Shown piece after piece: positions 9,387 through 17,065 of a stretch of 64,000 nt of DNA. The DNA lies in NCBI RefSeq assembly GCF_020733705.1, contig NZ_JAJFZM010000005.1, positions 124,001-188,000 of the forward strand. The letters run 5' to 3'. The DNA is from Nocardia australiensis (lineage in GTDB: Bacteria; Actinomycetota; Actinomycetes; Mycobacteriales; Mycobacteriaceae). The notes below the pieces were generated by a model. The model did not search any database. It worked only from the letters and a program-made list of their open reading frames with translations, and had not been told where the DNA came from. The position numbers and the translations under genes were made by a program. Position 1 is the stretch's first letter; every line of letters starts with the position of its first letter.

Positions 9387-9949
9387 GACGTCGACTCCCT
9401 TCATTCGGAGGTACGGGCCGCGCTCGCGGCCCGGGCGGGTGGGGTTCAAGGCGTGGCGGCTGCCAAGGCGCTGTCGCCGGCGAACGTCATGGCTGGTGCA
9501 GTATCAACATGCTGCGGCTTTGCGGAGTTCGGGATGGCTGTCACCAGCCGGAGGTTCCGCTGTGGCCGCCCCCTCTTGACGCGGGATTCCTTTGGGATCG
9601 ACATTGCCGACGCAGCATCGGTTCCCGAAATCAACGGCACATTGGTCAGTCCGACGATCGGTGGGCGCCGTCGTTGGCGAGCTCATGTATCTGCCCTCTT
9701 GTGTCCTCGCCGAGCGCAGAGAATGCTCGGCAGTGCACCGACAGTAGGAGGCCAGAGAGCTGTCGTGGGACGTGGTTCCAGCCGCCGGAACCGAGTGACG
9801 CTGCGCCCCCATTTCCACTCGGGGTTCCAGGCAGCGGAACGATCTACGCGCGAGCCGCTCGAGGGCACTAGCGTCGGCACTTCGTTTCCCATTTCACGCG
9901 GAGCGGGGTCCCCCAGGCCTCGGACACGCCTCACAGTCACGGAGTGCAG
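9387..9949. promoter_or_regulatory. divergent promoter region between the dioxygenase and ring-cleavage operons
   Basis: About 560 bases without a supportable gene. Several overlapping open frames exist on both strands but none has a recognisable domain or ribosome site. It must contain the two outward promoters of the catabolic operons and is the natural place for sites of the nearby IclR or GntR regulator. No clear palindrome was identified by eye. Confidence 0.5.
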
Positions 9950-10234
9950 ATGCGCATCGTTGACCACGACACACCCGATGGCCCGGACAAGATCCTCCAT
10001 ATCCGGTCGGTGGGCTGCGACGTCAACATCATCGTCGGGACGCACGACCCCAACGGGGTACCGTTCACGACAATTGAAATCCTTCCGCGTGAACCCGACG
10101 ATGACGGGGTCCGCTGGACGCACTTCGGCACCTCGAACGTTGTGGTGATGCCCGTTTCACATGGCGAGGCATTGCTTGGCCGGTCTCCGGCCGAACCTGC
10201 TTCCCCGCCCTTCCACGGAGAGGTACACAGGTGA
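9950..10234 (+). CDS. small protein of unknown function, coupled to the extradiol dioxygenase
   Basis: A 94-residue Asp-rich protein starting MRIVDHDTPDGPDKI, with HIRSVGCDVNIIVG, a PNGVPFTTIEI segment and WTHFGTSNVVV. There is no signal peptide, membrane segment or family I can name. The ATG follows GGAG at 5-base spacing; a GTG two codons upstream is an alternative. The stop overlaps the start of the ring-cleavage dioxygenase by four bases (GTGA), so the two are co-translated. Inference: a cupin-like or beta-rich accessory or second subunit of that class III enzyme, some of which need a small partner. This is not demonstrable here. Confidence 0.7.
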   Translation: MRIVDHDTPDGPDKILHIRSVGCDVNIIVGTHDPNGVPFTTIEILPREPDDDGVRWTHFGTSNVVVMPVSHGEALLGRSPAEPASPPFHGEVHR

Positions 10235-11295
10235 GCCAGTTTCTCGGTATCGGCATGACCCATTACCCGTTGCTTGCGGGCACCGACGATCATATGGCGG
10301 GGTTGCTCCGTTGGACGCTGACCGACCCCGATATCCCTCAGGCTGAAAAGGATCTGGAAAACTGGCCGGAATCGATGCGTGAAGAATGGGGGGAAGACCA
10401 GGGGAGAGGATCTGCTGCAGTGCATCGTGCTCGCCTTCTGGAAGGTCTGCGCAAATGCCGCGCAGCAATTGACGAATTCCAACCCGACGTGATCGTGGTA
10501 TGGGGAGATGATCAGTACGAGAACTTCCGCGAAGAAGTGATTCCGCCGTTCTGTGTACTCGCCTACGACGATCTTCAGGTACCAGCGTTCGAGGTAATGA
10601 ACGACCGCGGAAGCCCAAACGTCTGGGGCCTTCCCGACGACTTCGAGATAACCCTACGTGGAGATGCGGATTGTGCCCGCGCGCTCACTGATGGACTGAT
10701 TCGCGACGGCGTCGACATGGCTTACTCATATCGCAAGCGTGCGGGGGCGCACTTTCCGCACGCAATACTGAACACGCAACTGTTCTTGGACTATGACCAC
10801 GCCGGCGCGGAGTTCCCCTACCGTTTACTGCCGGTGACGGTGAACTGCTACGGCCAACACGCAATTGCCCGGAAGGGTGGCCTGGCTCGCTTCGCTGATA
10901 TTCGTAACGAAACACTCGATCCATCTGGTCCGACTCCGGCTCGGTGCGTGGCAGTCGGGCGTGCCATCGCGAGATTTTTCAAGGACAGCGACTTGCGGGT
11001 AGCTTTTGTCGCGTCATCGAGTTGGTCGCATGCGTTTCTTGCCGACTCGCTCTGGCATATCCGGCCCGACACCCCGGCGGACGAGCGACTTTACAAGCTT
11101 CTCGTTGAGGAACGGTACGAGGAGCTCACCTCGACGACGACCGTTGAGGTGATCGAATCTGGCCAGCACGAAATTCTGAATTGGTTCTGCTTGATCGGTG
11201 CTATACAGGAGCTTGGGCTGGAGCGGGAGTGGTCGACGCTCGTCACCACGAGCGTATTCAACTCCAATAAGCCCTTCGCCGTTTACAGCGGCTGA
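10231..11295 (+). CDS. class III extradiol ring-cleavage dioxygenase (LigB superfamily)
   Basis: A 354-residue protein of the LigB / protocatechuate 4,5-dioxygenase catalytic-subunit type. N-terminal GIGMTHYPLLAG supplies a metal-ligand His; PDVIVVWGDDQYENF follows, then FPHAILNTQLF, PVTVNCYGQHA and VAFVASSSWSHAF, where His residues of the family active site are expected. Non-heme Fe(II) cleavage of a catechol is the expected reaction. With the diol dehydrogenase, decarboxylase and hydrolase around it, a 2,3-dihydroxy-aryl-carboxylate (as in the CmtC step of p-cumate degradation) is the best inferred substrate. GTG start, with GGAGAGG upstream. Confidence 0.85.
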   Translation: MSQFLGIGMTHYPLLAGTDDHMAGLLRWTLTDPDIPQAEKDLENWPESMREEWGEDQGRGSAAVHRARLLEGLRKCRAAIDEFQPDVIVVWGDDQYENFREEVIPPFCVLAYDDLQVPAFEVMNDRGSPNVWGLPDDFEITLRGDADCARALTDGLIRDGVDMAYSYRKRAGAHFPHAILNTQLFLDYDHAGAEFPYRLLPVTVNCYGQHAIARKGGLARFADIRNETLDPSGPTPARCVAVGRAIARFFKDSDLRVAFVASSSWSHAFLADSLWHIRPDTPADERLYKLLVEERYEELTSTTTVEVIESGQHEILNWFCLIGAIQELGLEREWSTLVTTSVFNSNKPFAVYSG

Positions 11296-11333
11296 TGTGG
11301 CGATCCGGCTGTGCGCCTTTCGCCGCTGGCACC

Positions 11334-11389
11334 GGCCGGAGCGGGAAGCCGGCCGGAGCGGGAAGCCGGCCGGCTCCGGCCGGCTTCCC
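11334..11389. terminator. terminator hairpin built on a 17-bp tandem repeat
   Basis: Two head-to-tail copies of GGCCGGAGCGGGAAGCC (11334-11350 and 11351-11367) run into a perfect inverted repeat: arm GGGAAGCCGGCCGG at 11360-11373, complement CCGGCCGGCTTCCC at 11376-11389. It lies between the convergent ends of the ring-cleavage gene (11295) and the IclR gene (11396). The duplicated arm allows two alternative hairpins. Confidence 0.8.
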
Positions 11390-11395
11390 TGTGCA

Positions 11396-12205
11396 TCAGT
11401 CGATTCCGGGGAACCAGATCTCGTTTCCTTGGGCCAGAATGCGTTGATTGTCTCGGCTTATCCTGTCAGCGGTTACGCGAACCGCATCTATCAGCGCACG
11501 ATCGACTGCATTGTCGTTTGCTGTGGTCGATACCGATATTGCCCCAACGGCTCGACCCCTAATCAGAATAGGTGCCGCAACACAGGTCACATCAACGTGG
11601 GATTCGCCACGTGCCACGGAAACCCGTCGACTTCGCACGTTCTGAAGCTCGGTGAGTAGGTCTTTCGGATCAGTGACCGTATTAGGCGCGAGGGCTGCCA
11701 GGGGCTTCGCCAGGACCGCTTCCAACTCTTGATCAGTGACGAACGCGAGCATCGATTTCCCCAGTGCGCTGGCGTGCGCTGGCAGGTCCATTCCAGGGCT
11801 TGCTGATGGAAGTTTGTGTCCGGGAACGAGGAAGCGCTCCACGAAGACTACTCGATCGCCTCGTAAGCCGCCCAGGTGTACATGCCGGCCGGACCATCGG
11901 TGTAGCGATCCGAGGTGCGGCAGAGCGGACTCGCGAAGACTTTCGATCGGCATAGCGGACGCGAGCCGTCGCATTGGTAAGCCGATTTTGAAGCCCTGAC
12001 CGTGCGACTCGATGACGCCCAGAGGGATCAGTCGACGAAGAAGCCGGTGAGTCGTCGACTTCGGTAAGCCGCTCGCTCGTGCGATCTCCGTCAACGTGAG
12101 TACTCGTTGGTCGGCATTGAAAACACTGAGAACGTTGAACGCTTTCGACAGGATCGACGCAGGCTGATCATCGGTGTCCGACAGTTGCTCGTACATGGAA
12201 CTCAC
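11396..12205 (-). CDS. IclR-family transcriptional regulator
   Basis: A 269-residue regulator. The N-terminal winged HTH reads LTLTEIARASGLPKSTTHRLLRRL; the C-terminal IclR effector domain shows AHASALGKSMLAF and CVAAPILIRGRAVGAISVS. The GTG at 12205 has a GAGGGG site; the frame stays open upstream but without a better start. It diverges from the decarboxylase-hydrolase genes and sits inside the catabolic island, so it probably controls one or both aromatic operons in response to a pathway acid, as IclR proteins PcaU/PobR do. Confidence 0.9.
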   Translation of the reverse strand: MSSMYEQLSDTDDQPASILSKAFNVLSVFNADQRVLTLTEIARASGLPKSTTHRLLRRLIPLGVIESHGQGFKIGLPMRRLASAMPIESLRESALPHLGSLHRWSGRHVHLGGLRGDRVVFVERFLVPGHKLPSASPGMDLPAHASALGKSMLAFVTDQELEAVLAKPLAALAPNTVTDPKDLLTELQNVRSRRVSVARGESHVDVTCVAAPILIRGRAVGAISVSTTANDNAVDRALIDAVRVTADRISRDNQRILAQGNEIWFPGID

Positions 12206-12409
12206 CAGTATCCCCTCGCTGTTCAGCGGCGAACAGCAGCTTGCGACATTGCAGCACATCATGATAGCCCGATGCAGCGCACAAAGTGTGCAGCCGAGTT
12301 TGCCAGTTCCGGCCACTGAAACCAGGCCCACATCGGCGCATAACAATGGTTAGCGTCCGTCAAGGAAAGCGTGACCACGCCAAATGCACCTTCAACCGAA
12401 AGAAGTCTT
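12206..12409. promoter_or_regulatory. IclR / decarboxylase divergent promoter region
   Basis: This 204-base spacer separates the IclR gene from the amidohydrolase gene. It contains a small perfect dyad GCACA-AAG-TGTGC at 12279-12291, a candidate IclR-type operator given its central position. The assignment is a guess from placement. Confidence 0.4.
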
Positions 12410-13420
12410 ATGCCCCCTGCGACGGCAGTCGACGTCCACGCGCACTACCTGGGGGTCGACCTTTCGGATGTAACGGATTGCGACCATGATGCTCCGCGAC
12501 TGGTCGTCGACACCGACGAAGGTGGTCGAATCATGCTTGGCGACAAGATATTCCGCGTCGTCCAGCGAGAGCTGTGGGATGTCGACGAGCGGCTGCGTCG
12601 GATGGATGAGGCCAGTCTCTCCCATCAGGTGATCTCGCCGGTGCCGGTCGTGATGGAGCACGCGTGGCGGGCTGATGCCGAGCCCGGTTATGCAGGGCGA
12701 GTGAACGACTCGATAGCGGCAGCGTGCAACAGGTCCGGTGGACGGCTGCGGGGCCTCGGCTGCCTACCGCTGGCGGATGCGGAGGAGGCAGTTGCAGAGC
12801 TTAGTCGGTGCTTGAAGCTTGGTTTGCGCGGGATCGAAATCGGTACGAGGATCGGTGATTTCGATCTGGATTCGCCAGAACTCGACCCGTTGTGGGCAGC
12901 GTGCGATCGCCTCGGTGCGGCGATATTCGTGCATCCGGTCTTCGGCGGTCAGGGGGTTGTCCGCAGGTCAGGGCAGCCATTCGATCTCGGCCTTGGCATG
13001 CTGGCCGACACCGCGATTGCAGCGTCAGCGCTGGTCTTCGGCGGAGTACTCGAGCGATATCCGCACCTCAGAGTGGCGCTTGCACACGGGTGCGGCGCCT
13101 TCCCCTGGGCCTATCCGAGGTTGCGGACGGCGGCCGCCATGCACTCTGTAGGCGACCCAGCGGTGTGGGATCGGCTGGTGCGGCGCCTCTATGCGGACAC
13201 ACTTGTCTTCGACGATGAACATCTGCGGCTTCTCGTCCACCGGTTCGGGGTGAATCGACTGGTACTGGGAAGCGACGCACCTTTCTTTCCTGACCAGATG
13301 CGCAAGTCGATGGCTTCCATCGACAAGGCCCGGAAATCCGGTGTACTTCCGGCGGAAGCCGGCCCCTATGCGCTCGCCATCAATGCGCTCGAGTTTCTCG
13401 GGCTCATGGACGAGATGTGA
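12410..13420 (+). CDS. amidohydrolase-family decarboxylase (ACMSD-like)
   Basis: A 336-residue metal-dependent amidohydrolase 2 protein. It carries the family ligands in order: H10-x-H12 (VDVHAHYL), IFVHPVFGG, LAHGCGAFPWAYPRLR and the terminal Asp in LVLGSDAPFF. ACMSD-type members decarboxylate semialdehyde or aromatic acids without oxygen. Between a class III ring-cleavage dioxygenase and a C-C hydrolase it fits decarboxylation of the ring-fission product (the CmtD step). The ATG at 12410 begins at the usual family position; an in-frame GTG at 12371 is an alternative. Confidence 0.85.
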   Translation: MPPATAVDVHAHYLGVDLSDVTDCDHDAPRLVVDTDEGGRIMLGDKIFRVVQRELWDVDERLRRMDEASLSHQVISPVPVVMEHAWRADAEPGYAGRVNDSIAAACNRSGGRLRGLGCLPLADAEEAVAELSRCLKLGLRGIEIGTRIGDFDLDSPELDPLWAACDRLGAAIFVHPVFGGQGVVRRSGQPFDLGLGMLADTAIAASALVFGGVLERYPHLRVALAHGCGAFPWAYPRLRTAAAMHSVGDPAVWDRLVRRLYADTLVFDDEHLRLLVHRFGVNRLVLGSDAPFFPDQMRKSMASIDKARKSGVLPAEAGPYALAINALEFLGLMDEM

Positions 13421-13447
13421 AGTACCTACTCAACGTGACCAAAGGAT

Positions 13448-14428
13448 GTGACCCTCATGCCTCTGACTGACGAGAACCTGGTTGGCGTGCCAGGTATGGC
13501 GAGCCGCTGGGTGCGACTTGCCGACGGATCCCAGGCCCACTACATGACAGCCGGCGACAACGGCCCTTCGGTTGTGTTGCTCCACGGTGGACTTCCCGGG
13601 TCTTCAGGTCTGGCCGGTTGGCGTTATATGGCGCCGTACCTCGCCGAGAAAGGCTTCCGCGTTTACTGCCCTGATATGCCGGCGTTCGGTCTGTCGGATT
13701 TGCGGAGGGAGTACTGGCCGAACGGCATGGAGAGTTTTGTCGACTTCATCGCCCAGTTCGTGGACGCTCTATGTCTTGACCGGTTCCACCTGGCCGGTAA
13801 CTCGATGGGATGCATGAACACCGTCAACTACATGGTGTCGCGGCCCGATCGGGTCGCAAGCTTCGCTCTGATTGCTGGAGACGTGGGAAACGTTGTGCCA
13901 GAGGAGATTGCGCCTCCTAAGGGGCAGTTCCACATGACTGCGTATGACGGGACCCGCGACGGCATGCGATCGATGATGGAGGCGATCATCCATCGCACCG
14001 ATGCCATCAGTGACGACCTGGTCGAGATGCGCTACCTGTCGGCCAGCAAGCGCCTCGAAGCGCATGCCCTGTTCTGGCCGACTCTGCTCCAGTACCGACA
14101 CATTATTCCGTGGACTGATGAGAACCGAGCGGCCCGGTTGACCACCAAGGGACGACTGGACCGGATCAACATCCCCGGAATCTACCTGTACGGACGTCAG
14201 GACATCCTCACTCCCGTCGAGTGGGGGTACTTGCAGGAGGATCACCTTCCTAACGTGCAGTTCTTCTACCCGGATGATTGTGGCCATCAGGGACAGACGG
14301 ACCGTCCGGACATCTTCAATCCGATATTTGCCGAGTTTTTCGCTACCGGGACAGTCTCGGGTGAGCTCGCCGACAAGGCGGGCGTATCCGATCGCCGGCC
14401 CGAGTTGCCGCTGATCAAGCGCGGCTGA
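13448..14428 (+). CDS. alpha/beta-hydrolase, meta-cleavage-product C-C hydrolase type
   Basis: A 326-residue alpha/beta-hydrolase with oxyanion motif LLHGG, nucleophile elbow GNSMG (Ser119), acid in GRQDILTP (Asp252) and His280 in CGHQGQTDRP. This is the layout of BphD/CmtE-type hydrolases that split 2-hydroxy-6-oxo-dienoates into 2-hydroxypenta-2,4-dienoate and an acid. Needing a hydrolase rather than a dehydrogenase implies that the ring-fission product is a ketone, so the substrate ring carries an alkyl or aryl group next to the cleaved bond. The C-terminal 30 residues are a polar extension. GTG at 13448 or ATG at 13457 could start it. Confidence 0.85.
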   Translation: MTLMPLTDENLVGVPGMASRWVRLADGSQAHYMTAGDNGPSVVLLHGGLPGSSGLAGWRYMAPYLAEKGFRVYCPDMPAFGLSDLRREYWPNGMESFVDFIAQFVDALCLDRFHLAGNSMGCMNTVNYMVSRPDRVASFALIAGDVGNVVPEEIAPPKGQFHMTAYDGTRDGMRSMMEAIIHRTDAISDDLVEMRYLSASKRLEAHALFWPTLLQYRHIIPWTDENRAARLTTKGRLDRINIPGIYLYGRQDILTPVEWGYLQEDHLPNVQFFYPDDCGHQGQTDRPDIFNPIFAEFFATGTVSGELADKAGVSDRRPELPLIKRG

Positions 14429-14455
14429 CCAGTTCGTGACAACAGAGGAATGTCC

Positions 14456-15292
14456 ATGCCGGATACAGAGCTACCGAAGTAGCTGCTCGAGTCGGCTCGT
14501 ACCCGTGTGCCGTGCGCTCCTGTCCGCGACGTCCTTCCGGACGGGAGCGCCGCGACCTGCTATGCAGTTCAGAACATCCTCACACGGGCTTCTCTGGCCG
14601 AAGGACGTCGGATTGTGGGCCGCAAGGTCGGACTGACCTCGCCTGCGGTCCAGAACCAGCTCGGAGTCGATCAGCCCGACTTCGGAGTGCCTTTCGACGA
14701 CATGGCGGTGGCCGACGGGGCGATGGTCGACCTCGGACGGCTCTTGCAGCCGAAGGTGGAGGCCGAGGTCGCATTCGTCCTGAGGGCCGATCTGTCCGGG
14801 CCGGGCCTCGATGAGGAAGCAGTTCGTGCCGCGACTGATCATGTGGTTGCGGCATTGGAGATCGTGGACAGCCGAATCGCGGGCTGGGACATCACCTTTG
14901 TCGACACTGTATCGGACAATGCCTCGAGCGGACTCTACGTGCTCGGACAAGCGCCCGTCCTGCTGGACGACCTCGACCTTGCCGAGGTCGGCATGAAGCT
15001 GGTCGACGGCAACGGGGCCGTGGTGAGCCAGGGGAGTGGGGCCGATTGCTTGGGCGATCCAGTCACCGCAGTGTTGTGGCTCGCTCGAACGTGCCAGGAC
15101 TTCGGAGCACCCCTGCGAGCTGGTGAGGTCGTGTTGTCCGGTGCGCTGGGACCGATGGTCCCAGCGGTCTCAGGTGGCATTTACACCGCATCGTTGGACG
15201 GACTCGGAACTGTGTCGGTCGGATTTTGTGGGCCGGATGTACCGGCTATGAGCGATCCGTCCACAGCATTCACTGTGCGGAGGATTGACGAA
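14456..15292 (+). pseudogene. 2-hydroxypenta-2,4-dienoate hydratase, premature stop at codon 9
   Basis: The ATG at 14456 has an AGAGGAA site and opens MPDTELPK, then hits TAG at 14480-14482 in the same frame. The frame continues LLESARTRVPCAPVRDVLPDG into an otherwise intact hydratase (IVGRKVGLTSPAVQNQLGV, DFGVPFDDM, RLLQPKVEAEVAFVL, FVDTVSDNASSG, LSGALGPMVP). The expected stop after GLGTVSV is also missing: the frame reads on in phase through the next start codon to 15433. Restart at GTG 14507 could still give a shortened protein, but no good ribosome site precedes it. The enzyme would hydrate the dienoate released by the C-C hydrolase. Confidence 0.85.
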
Positions 15293-15827
15293 ATGACGAC
15301 GAAGGTCGCGATAGTCGGATCGGGAAACATCGGATCCGACCTGATGATGAAGATCATCCGTCCGGGATGTTCTCGACCCTGGGACCCAGATCAGGATCCA
15401 CGCCCACGAGAACCTGTCGCTGTCCGTAGCTAACTCGATTGTGGCAGTGGAGGAGGGCGTAACTCGCGTCGACGCGTCGCTCGCGGGGCATGGTGCAGGG
15501 GCCGGAAACTGCCCTATCGAAGCATTCATCGCTGTTGCGAACATCCTCCGGTGGCGGCACGGTTGCGATTTGTTCGCGCTACAGGACGCTGCGGACGATA
15601 TCGTCCGCCCGCTCCAAGACCGCCCGGTTCGTGTTGATCGGGAGACACTGACACTGGGATACTCCGGTGTCTATTCCAGCTTCCTTCGGCACGCCGAGCG
15701 AGTGTCGGCACAGTATGGGATCGACACGCGAGACATTCTCGTTGAGGTAGGGCGACGCGGCATGGTCGGTGGTCAGGAGGACATGATTGTCGACATCGTC
15801 CTCGACCTCCTTCGAGGGGCAGACTGA
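15293..15827 (+). pseudogene. deletion scar joining acetaldehyde dehydrogenase 5' end to 4-hydroxy-2-oxovalerate aldolase 3' end
   Basis: The ATG at 15293 (GGAGG 9 bases upstream) starts a typical acylating acetaldehyde dehydrogenase, TTKVAIVGSGNIGSDLMMKI, which is abandoned after about 22 residues. From about 15370 another frame reads GTQIRIHAHENLSLSVANS, VEEGVTRVDASLAGHGAGAG, then QDAADDIVRPLQDRPVRVDR and GRRGMVGGQEDMIVD, the C-terminal third of the DmpG/MhpE aldolase, ending at its natural stop. About 280 dehydrogenase codons and 200 aldolase codons are absent, and the two frames differ. A deletion of very roughly 1.5 kb inside the usual hydratase-dehydrogenase-aldolase operon explains this. 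Confidence 0.88.
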
Positions 15828-16051
15828 GCGGCGTTGGTGCAAGGTCGGTGTCCTGGCTGAGCCGGTGGGCTGGGACATCCCCGCGTGCGGCCGAAGTTGG
15901 AGGGCGGAACGCGGTGATCAACGGTCCGGCGGTGGCCGGGTTCACGATGGCCGCGGCGGAGTCGGTGCCGCGGGCGAGGTTGGCATGATGGATCAAGTAC
16001 CGCAGGGTGTCGGCGACGTCCCCGTCGCTGCCACCGCCACCAAGCACCACC

Positions 16052-16237
16052 CACGGCCGCCGCGACACCCGCACCCTGAAGACAACCGAGATTGCCGCCG
16101 GCATCGGGTTCCCCGGTGCGGTGCAGGCGTTGCGCGTGACCCGCACCCGCGTCAACCGCAAGACCCGCAAGAGGACCCGCGAGACCGTCTACGCGGTCAC
16201 CAGTCTGCCAGCCGGCGACTCCACACCGCAGGAGAGA
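16052..16237 (+). mobile_element. ISAs1-family transposase, internal C-terminal fragment
   Basis: The residues HGRRDTRTLKTTEIAAGIGF, then GAVQALRVTR and RETVYAVTSLPAGD, match the region just after the catalytic core of ISAs1 transposases (..R..K...I.AGIGFP.A.QA..I.R.., then TVYAVTSL). There is no start and the C-terminus is lost. It lies on the same strand as the N-terminal fragment at 1091-1320. Bases 15828-16051 between it and the aldolase remnant hold nothing I recognise. Confidence 0.7.
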
Positions 16238-16340
16238 TGGAGTCCCACCACCCGGGCCGGGGCCAGGTCCACAGTGATGCGGACGTGGGCATGATCGACC
16301 TCCCGTCGATACTGGGCACCCCGCGCCTCGACAATCTGGT

Positions 16341-16568
16341 CTACTGCTGTGGCAGTGGGTCGTAGACGGGAAGAATCGCACCGCCGGGAATGCCGAATAC
16401 CACCTCGACGCTCAGTTCTTCCAGCGACCGGACGACGGCCTGGGCGCCGGTCAACTTTTCGAGACCTTGATGAGCGGGGCCGAGAGGTGGCGCCGGTGCC
16501 GGCGGCGTGAGTGGCCGGTGCGAAGCCTCGGCGGACCGTGGCCGGTGATGGGACAGAGTGTGACTCAC
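16341..16568 (-). pseudogene. acetolactate synthase large subunit, N-terminal fragment
   Basis: A 75-codon frame ends GAQAVVRSLEELSVEVVFGI followed by PGGAILPVYDPL and a stop. This is the highly conserved N-terminus of IlvB (the EEAGVEVVFGIPGG TPP-domain motif), preceded by a Pro/His-rich leader typical of actinomycete IlvB. The remaining roughly 550 residues are missing. A truncated paralogue left by rearrangement, not a functional enzyme. Confidence 0.75.
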
Positions 16569-16577
16569 GTGAATACC

Positions 16578-17039
16578 TCAGTAGTCGACCGTTCCGCGGG
16601 TGCCGGGAGCGGCCGCGGCGGATTCGGTGGCGGTGACTGGTAGTCGGGAGCCTCGTGAGCTGTAGTTCGTGCGGGTGCGGGCGTCGGCCCAGCAGCACGG
16701 GTGGGCCGGATGCGGGGGTGGCGCATCGGGCTCGTGGTGGCGCGGCGGATAGCGTTGTGCGCAGTCGCTTTTCGATGTGGGTGGTGTGGGTTCAGCGTCT
16801 CGCTGAGTGCTTGTCGTTCTCGGGTTGGTGCACGGCGAGCTTGCGAAACAGAGCTGGCGCACCAGGCGGCAGGTCGGCTGGTCGAGACCGTGGTCTGTGC
16901 TGGTGTTGAGCAGCCAGAGCAGGCGTTGGTAGAAGACAGGCGGAGTGATTCCGAACGTGGGGCGAATGTATTCGTCGCCGCCGTCGAACCGGTGCCACCG
17001 TGTGGCGAACTCCAGCATCGAGTGTTCGTCCGGAGTCAT
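16578..17039 (-). CDS. DUF3263-like small protein
   Basis: 153 codons. The first 60 residues (MTPDEHSMLEFATRWHRFDG, FGITPPVFYQRLLWLL) resemble the actinobacterial DUF3263 family, a short helical DNA-binding-like domain usually about 90-100 residues long. The C-terminal 85 residues are Pro/Thr/Ser-rich and unlike the family, suggesting a frameshift after about residue 65. It starts 26 bases after the E2 gene stop, on the same strand. Function unknown. Confidence 0.6.
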   Translation of the reverse strand: MTPDEHSMLEFATRWHRFDGGDEYIRPTFGITPPVFYQRLLWLLNTSTDHGLDQPTCRLVRQLCFASSPCTNPRTTSTQRDAEPTPPTSKSDCAQRYPPRHHEPDAPPPHPAHPCCWADARTRTNYSSRGSRLPVTATESAAAAPGTRGTVDY

Positions 17040-17065
17040 GGGCGATTCGCTCGCTTCCCATCGGG

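Noticed and set aside
9387..9949. small proteins encoded in the divergent catabolic promoter region
   Set aside because: The open frames overlap each other on both strands, lack ribosome sites and show no domain; high GC alone explains them.
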